From Sorex araneus (taxonomy: Eukaryota; Chordata; Mammalia; Eulipotyphla; Soricidae), in assembly GCF_027595985.1 (NCBI RefSeq), contig NC_073311.1:34441557-34505556 (forward strand): a stretch of 64,000 bases of DNA. The letters are read 5' to 3'. Below the pieces are notes generated by a model that saw nothing but the letters and a program-made list of their open reading frames with translations, was not told the DNA's origin and did not search any database. Below, piece after piece: positions 43,591 through 54,372 of the stretch; within the stretch, counting starts at the first letter, position 1, and the number at the start of each line of letters is the position of its first letter. Position numbers and translations under genes: made by a program.

Positions 43591-44335
43591 ACATAGCATA
43601 GCTTTTTGATATTCAGTAGCAATTAATATGGCTCTATGCATATCATAGTTCTTGATGTATATGTCAAATGCTTTGATTTTCATAACTTTTATTATAGAGT
43701 TAAGATTTCACAATTAAACTGTCAAAATTAAATCTGAGAAAAGCTTCTTTGTTTTATAATATGGAAATAATGAGAAAGAAAGAGTAAATGTCTAATTAAT
43801 ACTGCATAATGTAACAATTAATATCTTAATGCATAGTTTTTTTTCTCTATTCAGTTGTGCCAATCCCTCCTACATCTTTCCAAAAAGAAAAAAAAATGAG
43901 TCCAAGATCAGACTTTTATTTCCACTGTTAATTAGTGAATACCTGACTGAGGCACTTTTGGTCTCCAGTAATCTACATGATCAAATACAAAATCTTATAT
44001 ACTGGTCATTGCCAGTTTTACAATAATAATAGAAATTTTCAAAAAAATGTGTTTGATCACATGACTCAGCTATTTTCCATAGACAAAATTGTATGCATCT
44101 AAAATATTTTTTATTTATTATAAAAGACTGATACAAGAGGGATTTATAAAGTAAATGGTATGCTTTGTTTTCACATATTGTTTGACAACCAGAATATGAC
44201 ATATTTGTACTTGTTCAGCATAAAATAGTCACCCAACAGTTTGAAATTTAAAAATCCAAATAAAACATATAAAGTGGCAAGATAAGGAAAGAGAAGGTAT
44301 CAAATATTCTCAAACCTTTGACCCAGTATTACAGA
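43591..44335. other. Unassigned AT-rich sequence
   Basis: No supportable feature. Confidence 0.35.
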
Positions 44336-44632
44336 ATTTAGAACACCAAGTAAGAGGGAGAATGGATGTGAAGGAATGATGAGGTGAAGGTATATGATAC
44401 TGGAGGCAGCATAGAGACATTGGTTGAGAGTCTTAAATACTTGATCTGTGGAAAACTTGAGGCAACTATATACATCAAAACCATAAGCATTAACACTCTT
44501 GTAAATATACAACCCAAACTTTAATAATTTTCTAAAAAAAAGATTGTCCTGAGGTGGGGACCTTGGGACATTGATGTTACTATTACTAACAGTATTGTGA
44601 ATCAGGATGCCTAAATAAAAATTGAAAAAAAT
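44336..44632 (+). repeat. Old L1-type 3' UTR
   Basis: AGGGAGAATGGATGTGAAGG, ACCATAAGCATTAACACTCT and TGTAAATATACAACCC parallel 19060-19215 and 52225-52415. The second half (GGTGGGGACCTTGGGACATT ... AAATAAAAATTG) may be another old 3' end. Confidence 0.5.
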
Positions 44633-44644
44633 TATCCTTTCTTT

Positions 44645-44804
44645 GATTTGGGGACCATCCTGGAAGTACTCAGGGACTATTACTCACAGTTCAGTGTTCG
44701 AGGCTAAATCCCAGTAGTACCCAGATATGAAGAAGCAAATCTAGGTATCCTTTATAAAAAGAATGTACTCCAGTTTATGATCTATCTCTCCAGCCCCAAC
44801 TTTA
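44645..44804 (-). mobile_element. Type A SINE, old
   Basis: TTTGGGGACCATCCTGGAAG, GTACTCAGGGACTATTACTC and head end GATCTATCTCTCCAGCCCC. Confidence 0.6.
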
Positions 44805-45065
44805 TCACTGTATCACTTATCAACTCTATAACTGTCATCCCATTGCTCATTGATTTGCTTGAGCGGACACCAGTAATGTCTCCATTGTAAGACTAGTTAC
44901 TCTTTTTGGCATATCAAATACACCATGGGTAGTTTGTCAGGCTCTTCTGTGTGGGTAAGATACTCTCAGTAGCTTGCTGGGCTCTCCAAGAGGGACAGAG
45001 GAATAGAACCCAGGTCAGCTGTGTATAAGGCAAACACCCTACCCACTGTGATATGGCTCTATAGA
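44805..45065 (-). mobile_element. Type B SINE, full length
   Basis: ATCACTGTATCACTTATCAA tail repeats, TTGATTTGCTTGAGCGGACA, GTAGTTTGTCAGGCTCTTCT and head end CACTGTGATATGGCTCT. Confidence 0.88.
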
Positions 45066-45084
45066 TATAATCTATGCCTTCTAG

Positions 45085-45260
45085 GTATGTTGTTTAATTT
45101 TATATGTCAACTTGACTAGGCCAAGATGACACCATATATCTGGCCACATAGTATTCTGGAAACACTCTGTGACAGATGGTGTTTAGAATGAGATTAGCAT
45201 TTGAAATGGTAGACAGAGTCACCACTGATATGGTCTAATCCAGTTAGCTGAAAGTCTTTT
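45085..45260 (+). repeat. Ancient dispersed repeat (family not named)
   Basis: TTAATTTTATATGTCAACTT then GACTAGGCCAAGATGACACC, ACACTCTGTGACAGATGGTG and GAGATTAGCATTTGAAATGG follow a widely dispersed mammalian repeat pattern whose label I cannot recall with confidence. Confidence 0.5.
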
Positions 45261-45374
45261 AACTTTCTATAACTAAAGGTCATTGATCGAAGATGAAGCC
45301 CCTGAAAAATGAAAGCTCTAGTGGACCTTATTATATGCTTATCTTATCTCACCAAAATATTTGTAAAGTTCTGA

Positions 45375-45465
45375 AGCATGGGTAAGGCACTTGCCTTGCA
45401 TGCTCCAGGCAGAGAAACTATTAAACCTTAAATACACAGAATGTGGCTCAAAAACAAATACTTAA
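45375..45465 (+). mobile_element. SINE head fragment
   Basis: GAAGCATGGGTAAGGCACTT and GCCTTGCATGCTCCAGGCAG resemble the tRNA-like head; the body is eroded. Confidence 0.45.
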
Positions 45466-45504
45466 AAAAGATGCCAAATTCATTTTGCCTTCAAAACGTT
45501 TTTC

Positions 45505-45680
45505 TGGCTGAAGAGATGACACAAAGGACAGGGTGCTTGCCTTGCATATGACCTAACTGAATTTGATTCCCAGCACCACATATGAGGCCCCTTGTACTGC
45601 CAGGAGTGAAACCTAATCACAGAACCAGGAGTAAATCCTTAGCACTGCTGGATTTGATCCAAAAACAAAACAAAAAAAGC
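45505..45680 (+). mobile_element. Type A SINE
   Basis: CTGGCTGAAGAGATGACACA head, AATTTGATTCCCAGCACCAC, CTGCCAGGAGTGAAACCTAA and an A-rich tail with CAAAACAAAAAAAG. Confidence 0.8.
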
Positions 45681-45768
45681 CCTGGTATCTGTTGTTATCA
45701 TTTCTCTAATTTTTCCTTCACAATTTTTTTTGTACCCACTTTTGTCAATCCCTTTTTAAATATATGCT

Positions 45769-45786
45769 TAAAGTCATTCTGGCCTT
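45769..45786 (+). repeat. Target-site duplication, left copy
   Basis: TAAAGTCATTCTGGCCTT recurs at 46027-46044, bracketing an L1 3' UTR. Confidence 0.93.
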
Positions 45787-46026
45787 GTAGAGAGAGAACA
45801 AAAGGGAATGCCCTGCCACAGAGGCAGGGTGGGGTGGTGGGGAGTGGGGAAGGGGTGGTGAGAGGAACACTGGGATCATTGGTGGAGGAGAATGGGCGCT
45901 GGTGGAGGGATGGGTAAACGATCACTGTATGAGTGAAATGCAAACACAAAAGTTCATAAGTTTGTAACTGCACATCACAGTGATCCTCTAATAAAAAAAT
46001 TTTAAAAAAATAAAAAATTTTAAAAA
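45787..46026 (+). mobile_element. L1 3'-UTR-only insertion
   Basis: An extreme 5' truncation: only the last ~240 nt of L1 (GGGAATGCCCTGCCACAGAG, GGAGAATGGGCGCTGGTGGA, CACATCACAGTGATCCTCTA, A-rich tail) flanked by an 18-bp target-site duplication. Closely similar to the L1s at 18.2 and 21.5 kb, so comparatively young. Confidence 0.95.
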
Positions 46027-46164
46027 TAAAGTCATTCTGGCCTTTTAAACTCATTAGAAATGAGTCTGTTATCTCTGAAACCAAGTTTTTTTCCTAGGAG
46101 TTCAAATCTAATACTTATAATACTAAATTGTAACTCAACATCTATTTTTGCTTCTCAGAAATCT

Positions 46165-46330
46165 ATTTGTGGGACTGACTGACAATATTGTGGGCAGGGT
46201 GCTTGCCTCGCCTGATCCCCAGCGCACTAGAGGTCCCCCAGCGTCTCCAGGAGTGAGTCCTAAGAGCAGATCCAAGAGCCGACCCTGAACAACAAAAGAT
46301 GTGGCCCCCAAACCAGAAACAAATAAATAA
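46165..46330 (+). mobile_element. Type A SINE, diverged
   Basis: TGGGCAGGGTGCTTGCCTCG, CTCCAGGAGTGAGTCCTAAG, GATGTGGCCCCC and an A-rich tail with AAATA repeats; the B-box part is deleted. Confidence 0.7.
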
Positions 46331-47237
46331 ACAAGCAAAAAGAAGTATATTTGCTTATGTGTTTTAATGTGCAGGCAATAGTAATGACACAAATGACTTC
46401 TAAAAATAAGTTATCAATGAAATTTTAAATAATGTACATGTGATGTGTATATTCCTTGATGTGCATATGCAAACATATACATTGTGATATAGTTCAAACA
46501 TATGAAGCACTAATCTTCTTAGACATTAGGGATAATGCAAAAAATCTGAATTTTATTACTGTTAAATTGCTTGCTAAAGAAAATTATGTCTAGAACCCTT
46601 CACATTTTTTAGTTACATAACTCATTCATACTTATTAAGTTCACTGTTTGCCTTTTCTCAGATTTAACATAAAAATTTAGTGATTTACTTTTTAAAGGTC
46701 AGAACTATTTTAATTGCTTTTTCGAATATGATAATCTTAGCTCAATCAAGTTGTATTAATTCCATCTCTCTGCACATCAAATTTAATAACCCTTTTAGCC
46801 TGTGGAAGCAGAAAGTAGTTCAGAGAGCTTGATGATTTGTAACCAGCAGCCCTGTAAATCTCAGGGATGACCTGATTAGAGGAATGAATGGTTTCCAAAC
46901 ACCTTGGCCATTTTGCAGTGAAGTCATTGTCTGATGACCCAAAGAAGTCATCTGTCTACATTTGACTCTGACTTAAAGAAAAATTATATATTTTTGCATT
47001 TCAATTTGTTTTCTTTCATTTCAAATTACCCTATTAAGGGGAGGAAACAAAACATTGTGAGAGAACTTTGAACTTCCCAAGGCTAATTTCTCCTTCAGCT
47101 GTTCCTTTCCTCATGTTAATCTTTCAATTTTTAATTTCTTTCTCTGCCATTCTATTCCCGTCTCATTTCCAACAAAGTTTTTACCTTCTTAAAACAAAAC
47201 AAAAGCTTAAAGTCATTGACTTTAGAGCACCTTAGAA
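46331..47237. other. Unassigned AT-rich sequence
   Basis: No supportable feature. Confidence 0.35.
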
Positions 47238-47645
47238 TGTCATGGACTGAATTATGTTATAAATAAAATTCATGTGCCAAAGCCCCAAGCCCCAGTGGGC
47301 TCAAAGAAAAGAGACTTTATCTGGAGATGATCTTTGAAGAGGGATTAAGGAAATATGAGGTCAATGGGTGGGCTTTAATCCCACATGACTGTGACCTTTA
47401 TAAGAAGAGGAAAGTGTGGCAGAGATGTATGATAGAGAACAGAGAGAAGACTACAGGGAATTTTGTAAGAAGAAGCAAGAGGCAGCCTTTGTAAATCAAG
47501 GGACAAGCCTTCAGAGTAAACAGTCTTGCCATAATCTTGAGTTAAGTTGAAACCCTACCCTCCAAAATTATAATAAAATCAATTTATTTTGTTTAACCCA
47601 CTTAGTCATGGATCGTTTCTTTAACAGCCCTTGCTAACTAATACA
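47238..47645 (+). mobile_element. MaLR (MLT1-like) LTR
   Basis: Plus-strand order: TGTCATGGACTGAATTATGT, AGAGACTTTATCTGGAGATG, CACATGACTGTGACCTTTAT and CCCTTGCTAACTAATAC, close to full length (~408 nt). Confidence 0.78.
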
Positions 47646-48484
47646 TATAGATTTGTCCCTTGCTGAATATATGATTTCTTTATAATGCTGATGAAAAATT
47701 GTTTGGAGAGTAAAGCAAAACATATTTAAAATTATCAATATTTTACATTGAGATTTTTTAATTTTATTAAATTTTAAAAATTGAAAAGAATTATAATAAA
47801 TATATAAATGTGACTCAATATTCTGTTTGCCGCAAAAAATAAAAAGTCTTAATTCTAGACCATTTGAACACAATCTTTGACTGTGATCTCCTGGAATTAT
47901 ACCTGTTTCTTTTGATAATTGTACCATAGTTGATGGGTTTAAGATCAATAAATATCTTCAATTAAGGACAAATTATCCAGTTTTTTGGCATCCTGATGAT
48001 TTCCATCTTTTTCTAAACTGAATTAAGTTTATGAGATCAAATTACTTATCATTAAAATCAGCACTCTTACACTTTAACTTTTCCATTCTATGCACTTATG
48101 AAATAAGTGCATAACAACAATAAAATTCTAATTATTTCAGAAAACCTCTGTTATAAAGATTAAAATGGAAAACACTGTCAGAACTGAACTATTAACCATT
48201 AACTGAGAAGTAACTCTGTCAGGTTGAAAATATCTATTTGTCATTTTTGTCTAGAGCTCTAAATGCAGCCTGGAAAAGATAATTAAAGGGATCAAGAGTA
48301 TCACATCCCAAATATGGTTTGCATGCAAGTAATGACTCTCTATTATTGGCTGAGTGCCTTGTTCTCAACAAGCAATAGTTAATGCTGTTGTTGCCACCTT
48401 TTAAAAAAAGCATAATTATTGGTACTATTACCTAAGTGTCCTTTAACTGTGTCATGTACCTAGTTGATTACAAGGCTTTACAGT
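47646..48484. other. Unassigned AT-rich sequence
   Basis: Includes a perfect 11-bp inverted repeat at 48089-48113 (TATGCACTTAT / ATAAGTGCATA, 3-nt loop). No gene. Confidence 0.4.
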
Positions 48485-48489
48485 CTTTC

Positions 48490-48620
48490 AATAAACACTT
48501 GTCAACCACTTTGTGCCAGGCACAGGTTAAGGTGCTGCTAATGCTGTGGAAATGAGTCAAACTAAACATTTGAGTTGCTCCCTCTAATGGACAAGTTACT
48601 TAAATAAGTGTACTAGCCCC
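48490..48620 (+). repeat. Ancient mammalian repeat (family not named)
   Basis: AATAAACACTTGTCAACCAC, TTTGTGCCAGGCACAGGTTA and GTTGCTCCCTCTAATGGACA match the family also seen at 7852 and 57890. Confidence 0.5.
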
Positions 48621-48924
48621 CTCCCCATAGACACCACCACCACCCATTAAGTGGGTGGAACAAGCCCAAGGCTATCTTGCCTGTATTGGTTGACCATCAC
48701 ACAGTTCCTTCCTGTAAAGAAAAGACACAAAAGTAGCACTGGTGAAAACATCTTGGAAGACCTCTTCCCTGAGAGGGAAGTAGAATTTATTTACCACTCC
48801 TGTTCTGTCACAGTGCTCACCAAATAATACATGTGTCTCTGATTGTTTCTTCTATGAATGTGAGCAGATTGTTTTCTCCTGGAACCTCTCCCCTTACATT
48901 AGAGATGGCACCCTTATTTTGTTT

Positions 48925-49040
48925 GTTGGTTAGTTTGGGGGCCACACCCAGTGATGCTCAGGACTTGTTCCTGGCTCTGAATTCAGAGAACACTCCTGGT
49001 GGGGTCGGAAGACCATGGGGTGCCAGTGGTCCCCTGGCCA
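48925..49040 (-). mobile_element. Type A SINE, partial
   Basis: GGGGGCCACACCCAGTGATG, TGTTCCTGGCTCTGAATTCA and TGGGGTGCCAG; the head end is missing. Confidence 0.7.
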
Positions 49041-49209
49041 CTTTCTTTCTGTCCTTACCTGGTCTTTCCTCCAAGTGCACTCACATCACTGGGTCAAACA
49101 TTCCTCTTCTTAAAAGAATAACACTCATTTTGGATTAAGGGTCACCCACATTACCTGGTTTCCCTCCTGCTCCCCAGCCCTCACATGCCTCTATGGCAGA
49201 AATTTTTCT

Positions 49210-49290
49210 TCTCTGTCTGTCTGTCTGTCTCTGTCTCTGTCTCTGTCTCTGTCTCTCTGTCTCTCTGTCTGTCTGTCTGTCTGTCTCTCT
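49210..49290 (+). repeat. (TCTG)n/(TCTCTG)n simple repeat
   Basis: CTGT/CTCTGT units over about 80 bp. Confidence 0.95.
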
Positions 49291-49319
49291 TGCTTCTTAT
49301 CTCATTTTCCCCTTTGTTT

Positions 49320-50230
49320 CCTCTTAGGCATTATAGTTTGCAAAACTATTTCTGAAAAGGGTATTGTACATATTTCTTTACCTCCTTTCAATCAATATGC
49401 AGTCCTTGTCCAGAGTGATCATTTCTAATTTTGTTCTTCAAAGACTCCAATGACTCATTGCTCCTTTCGAACTCATCCTGTAGATCTGTGGTATGGTGTT
49501 CATTTTCTTTTCAGACTATTTTCCGCCTTCTGCTGTTTCCTAGCAGTTTCCTTCTTCTCATCTTGAGGTCTTTGATCTTTTGCTCAGCTGAGCTTATTCC
49601 GATATTCAGAACTTACATTGGCTTTTTTTTATATCACTTTCCATGCTTTTTATTTCTGATTACATAAGGTTTTTCATTTTCACTCTTATACTTTCTTGTG
49701 CTTTTGTTGACTACCCATGCCATGTTTCTTTGAGTTCATTAAACCGCCTCACCATAGTGTCACGAAAGACATGGTTGGAGGATTTATTGAGTTGATTGGT
49801 ATTGTGTCTCTGATGGAAATGTTTTTACTCATGAATTTGGTAGGCCTCCATGGTTCCCCCCATTGGTCTTCTAGTGTTCTTTCTATGTTGGGGAGTCTTT
49901 GTAATTAGACCCCTGGAAATGCTGAGTGATTAGCCTAGAGATTGCTCTCTTTCTTCTCTGCCAATCTTCACTGAATGACAGAAAGCACAACTTTGAGCTG
50001 CATGTAACTCGTTAAGTAGATCTGTTGCATGGCCACTTATGTGGCCGCATGCTTCAGGAGCTATGGTGTGGGTCATTAATATAGTGCAGGTTGGTGTGAA
50101 GGCTGCTGAGACCTAGCAGAAAGGGAGAGGACTTGTCTCCCATTCCAGAGTAGACCCAGTGATGTCAGCAAGAGGTAAGCCTCACTTGGGATGGGTTAAC
50201 AGTAATCAGAAAGTCCACAAGTCCTTAATG
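49320..50230 (-). mobile_element. Possible old L1 5' region/ORF1
   Basis: On the minus strand a decayed, charged, coiled-coil-like frame can be followed through about 49430-49760 (phrases such as FNELKET near 49740 and SDIKKANVSSEYRNKLS near 49600), in the style of L1 ORF1. The stretch to 50230 would then be 5' UTR. Several stops and frameshifts; assignment is tentative. Confidence 0.35.
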
Positions 50231-50617
50231 TTTAGAAAATGATATGAGAGGAAAAATGGAATTTTAAGTAAGAAAATTTATATTTCAATCAAATAAGTAT
50301 TTACTAAAAGTTCATTAATAGCCTAGGTCTTATAATTATTGTTTCACTAGATATTTATCAGTTTCCTTATGATTCCTTAGCAATTCTATTGCTTCAAATT
50401 TTATCATCTTTTCTTGGGAAAATTTCTAGCTTCCTCAATATCTGCATTTCTGTCTCCTACATGGATCATAGGAATTAATGTTTTATTTCTTATAGCTAAT
50501 TTTTATGTTTTATTTGTTTCTCTATAGTATAATTAGTATAATACTACAGGTCAGAAAAATCTCTACTTTATCCATCTCTACAAATACTTTTAAACATTTT
50601 ATTAATAAAATAGTACT
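50231..50617. other. Unassigned AT-rich sequence
   Basis: No supportable feature. Confidence 0.35.
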
Positions 50618-50790
50618 GCACTGTAGAACTGTCATCCCATTATTCATTGATTTCCTCGAGCGGGCACCAGTAATGTCCATTGTGAGACTTGTTACTGTAT
50701 TTTGCATATCAAATATGCCAGGGGTAGCATGCCAGGCTCTGCCGTGCAGGCAGGATACTCTCAGTAGCTTGTTGAGCTCTCTGAGAGGGA
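50618..50790 (-). mobile_element. Type B SINE, 5'-truncated
   Basis: GCACTGTAGAACTGTCATCC tail, CCTCGAGCGGGCACCAGTAA, TAGCATGCCAGGCTCTGCCG, stopping after CTCTGAGAGGGACAAA without the tRNA-like head. Confidence 0.88.
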
Positions 50791-50917
50791 CAAAAGGTAT
50801 TATTATCAAATTCAGATCCATTCTTCAAAATATTGGACATTATAACATCACCATATAAATTTGGGGAGGTAAGTTTAACTCATAACGTTTTTATATGATC
50901 AAAAGTTGGATTTTCAA

Positions 50918-51030
50918 AGAAGAACCATACCCAGTGGTGCTCAGGGAACCATGTACTGATAGGGATTAAATTCAGAACATCAAACATGTCAGTCATATGC
51001 TCCCCCTTTTGAGCAGAATCCCTAACCCAT
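50918..51030 (-). mobile_element. Type A SINE, old
   Basis: AAGAACCATACCCAGTGGTG, CAGGGAACCATGTACTGATA and GTCAGTCATATGCTCCCCC; the middle is deleted. Confidence 0.5.
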
Positions 51031-51239
51031 GACATGATACAAAGATTTTCCTCTTCTTTTGATCGTTGCTTGTAGATAGTATTTATATGATTTAATTTCA
51101 ATAACAATGCCTCTGCACATACAAAGATTTTCATATACATCTTTATAATTCTTAGACATTACACATGAGGCTAACACTGTTAGGCTTCAGAAAAGAAAAT
51201 CAAAACTTAGAATAGCTACATAATCTAAGTATAACTTAT

Positions 51240-51470
51240 GTATCACTGTATTATTCTCATCCCATTGCTCATCAATTTGCTCGAGCAGGCACCAGTAATG
51301 TCTCCATTGTGAGACTTGTTGTTACTATTTTTGGCATATCGAATATGCCAAGCTCTGCCCTGCAGGAGGAATACTCTCGGTAGCTTGCCAGGCTCTCCGA
51401 GAGGGACAAAGGAATCGAACCCAGGTCGGTCACATGCAAGGCAAACGCCCTACCAGCTATGTTAGGTAGC
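51240..51470 (-). mobile_element. Type B SINE
   Basis: TATCACTGTATTATTCTCAT, CATCAATTTGCTCGAGCAGG, a short deletion after ATATGCCAAGCTCTGC, then GGAATCGAACCCAGGTCGGT and a damaged head end. Confidence 0.88.
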
Positions 51471-51504
51471 TAGTAATAAAAAGTTAATTTTATTAAATTC
51501 AGGA

Positions 51505-51818
51505 TTCCATAACAATATACCTAGACTGAGTGATTTATAAACAATGTAAATTTATTTATCATAATTGTAGAAGCTAGGAAGTCCATAGTTAAGACATTTG
51601 CAGATAACAAGTCTAAGAGAGGGCAAGATTCCTGGACATAGAGGTTCTATTCTCCCTGTGTCTTCACATGGTGAAGGGACAAGAGAGCTACCTTGGTTCT
51701 TTGTCAGTAATCTTTTTACGGGAGCTCCACACTGAAGACATAATCCCTCCCAAAGGTACCATCTGCTAATCCTCTCATTTGGAATTAAGTCTCAGTATAT
51801 GAATTTTGGGAAGACACC
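51505..51818 (-). mobile_element. MaLR (MLT1-like) LTR
   Basis: Minus strand: GACTGAGTGATTTATAAACA, GAAGCTAGGAAGTCCATAGT, TGTGTCTTCACATGGTGAAG, AAGTCTCAGTATATGAATTT. The RTE fragment begins just beyond its end. Confidence 0.75.
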
Positions 51819-51842
51819 TTCTTATTATAGTACAAATTATTA

Positions 51843-52042
51843 CCCAAGGTAGAAGACCTCATGGCCACCCACCAACTAGATGGTCAGATTTCTTTGTCAA
51901 ATCCCTGAATGAACGATTTGAGGCTCTTCCTGTTCCTGGAGCAAGCAGATATCATTGGGCTGCCCTAGCTCGCGACAGGGACAACTGGAGACATTACTGG
52001 CGCCCGCTCGAGCAAATCGAAGATCAAAGGGACTACAAGTGA
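51843..52042 (+). pseudogene. RTE-clade LINE ORF2 C-terminal fragment
   Basis: About 66 C-terminal codons of an endonuclease/reverse-transcriptase polyprotein, ending at TGA 52040-52042. Key motifs: HPPTRWSDFFVKSLNERF, then WAALARDRDNWRHYWRPLEQ and a short acidic end. The R-W-x-D ... A-R-D-R-x-x-W-R pattern is typical of RTE-clade LINEs and, from memory, is strikingly close to RTE proteins of strongylid nematodes. No RT or endonuclease catalytic residues remain. The frame is uninterrupted, so the copy is not very old. Confidence 0.85.
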
Positions 52043-52054
52043 TATAAGTGATAC
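51843..52054 (+). mobile_element. RTE LINE, extreme 5' truncation
   Basis: The coding end above plus the 3' tail GTGATATAAGTGATAC, a short tandem repeat in place of poly(A), as usual for RTE elements. The terminal ~65 nt (GGAGACATTACTGGCGCCCG, CTCGAGCAAATCGA, GTGATA units) are shared with the type B SINEs. Confidence 0.85.
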
Positions 52055-52224
52055 TACCCAAGTCTTCTAACCTTCCGGAAGACCATCACATATCTGCCTA
52101 GGGTCCTTTATACTACACATTATTCCCTGATTTGTTGCAGAACAAATATCTTTATAAATAATATATATATACATATATACGTGTGTGTACAAAAATAGAC
52201 GATTACAATGAAAACAAACCTTTT

Positions 52225-52440
52225 GACACAGATCACAGAATTAACGTCACCAAGAGGAGGGGAGCTGGAGTAGAATGACAAGGCCCAGTGGACTGTGATG
52301 GGAGATATTGGCACACACCCATAGGCAGTGGGTGTGATATGGTGACATCACAATCTAAAACATTAACATTCACACTCTTGTAGACCATTATCACATCAAT
52401 TAAGAACAATTAAATAAGGGTCTGTGATGCCATCACAAGT
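52225..52440 (+). repeat. Old L1-type 3' UTR
   Basis: GGAGGGGAGCTGGAGTAGAA, GATATGGTGACATCACAATC and CATTCACACTCTTGTAGACC; third copy of the layout at 19060 and 44336. Confidence 0.45.
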
Positions 52441-53927
52441 CACTGACTTCTCAATTACCCAGACAACCAGCTAATTGACACTAATCATGTTCTCATACAA
52501 TGGGATCATAATGGAAATCCTAACAACCATTTTGTCAGCTCTTCACCTTGGACTCATATGAGGAACAATATAAAGGGCAATTTATAGGCGTGAATCCAGT
52601 CAGACACGCGGGTTGAAACTGTGATTAATGAAGCAAATTCACTATCACTTAAACGTTCAGAAACTTTTAGTGTCCTTTCAGTAACAAGGGAAATAACAAT
52701 TCCAACTAAAGTAAAAGAGAATCTGATGAAGGACTTTGACTCACAGTGAGTGCCCCATCAGAAGAAGGTGGAGTATCCATCTTTATTATTGGTTAGAGTG
52801 AATATTGTGCTAGTGTCACAGTGCTGGGGAGGTTGGTGTGCATTTCCAATGCATGTTTGTGTGCCAGAGTTCCACAGGTCACAAAGAACTCCCTTAACTG
52901 ACATCCTTTAAGGCTATTAATCCAAATTCTGAAAACATAAATCTAGAAGTCACTGAAATTACTTAAATGTAAGATGCTTAAAGCCATGTGCAATCATTTC
53001 AAGTCAATATCACTTCTGGAAACCATTCTAATTAATAGTCATAGGCTTCTAAGCCCAAATATTCATAATGGAAATACATACCCTGAATTTCTCTGTATTT
53101 TCCCTTTCAGTCCACTACATTGCTCATGTATAGCTACACTCTTGCTGGCATGTTATAACCCCACAATTAATACCATTTTTTCCTGATAAAGGAGGCAACA
53201 TTTCTGAAACTGCCAGAGGAAACATCACAACTTTATTTTTTACTCCAATTGTCTTGGGTCCCATTGTCCACAAAACTATAATGAGACACATACAGTGTCC
53301 GATTTTAGATTTGGTGTGCTATCAGGATATTTTCTTTCAGAGAGAAAAAATTAGAGGAAACTACTGTACAAATAACATTGTCCCTCTGTTAATGGTACAG
53401 GTAACCACTAGGTAATCTGCTTTGTCACTCACTCCTGAGATTTTGTCACTGTCACCACCAAATCTGAGGTGACCTGAAGAAATTATGCCACCTTCCTCAT
53501 ATCCTCTCTAAACAAAAGAAATCTGCTTTAAGGGAGAATGGCAAGAAGAATTTGCACAGGGATAAAATTTTTCTTGTATTACTTTTTAAATGTGAAAAAT
53601 AAAATTGGTACAATAGATCAAATAACTATTTTGAGAATTGTAATAAATAGAAATCTCTGGTAATGACTAATTCAGCCAGGCCAGAGCCCAGTTCTCTTAA
53701 CCTAAGCGTGGCAGGGAAGGCAAGGAAGGCCAATTTTGACTCAATTGTGAAGTCATTCCCACCAGGAAGACAGCTACTCACACAATTTATTTTGCTTTGA
53801 CTTGCATGTATCATTACTGGTATGAGATTAAAACAACAAAGATAGTTATTTAAATAAATTATGCATTTTTTAATTTATGTGATTTATGTTTCTACAAGTG
53901 ATATATCTGGTGCCATTTATTAGTAGC
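52441..53927. other. Unassigned sequence, 1.5 kb
   Basis: No gene or repeat recognised. Confidence 0.35.
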
Positions 53928-54090
53928 ACTGTAGCCTGTCGTCCCGTTGTTCATCAATTTGCTTGAGCGGGCACCAGTAAAGTCTCCATTGTGAGACTTG
54001 TTACTGTTTTTGGCATATCGAACAAACCACATGTAGCTTGCCAGGCTCTGCTGTGCGGGCGGGATACTCTTAGTAGCTTGCCGGGCTCTT
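53928..54090 (-). mobile_element. Type B SINE, 5'-truncated
   Basis: GCACTGTAGCCTGTCGTCCC tail, GCTTGAGCGGGCACCAGTAA, TAGCTTGCCAGGCTCTGCTG, stopping at TTGCCGGGCTCT before the head. Confidence 0.9.
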
Positions 54091-54194
54091 ATATAATATA
54101 AATGTTATGCTTTAGTTACATATGTTTATAAAAGATCAGAGGCTATGAATCCATTCCTTATTTATTTGCCTTAGGTAAAATATAACTAAAAGTA

Positions 54195-54372
54195 TATTTG
54201 GCCTTGTGCTGGAGAGCTATTACAGAGGATATAGTGATTCCTTGCATGTGGATGAACTAGGTTTAATCCCCAGCCCACATATGGTCCCCCAAGCTCTGCC
54301 AGAAGTGGTCTTTGACACGGTTCCAGGAATAAGCTCTGAGCACTACCAGGTGTGGCCAAACAGCCCCTCCCT
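54195..54372 (+). mobile_element. Type A SINE
   Basis: GTGCTGGAGAGCTATTACAG, AGGTTTAATCCCCAGCCCAC, AAGCTCTGCCAGAAGTGGTC and GCACTACCAGGTGTGGCCAA. Confidence 0.78.
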
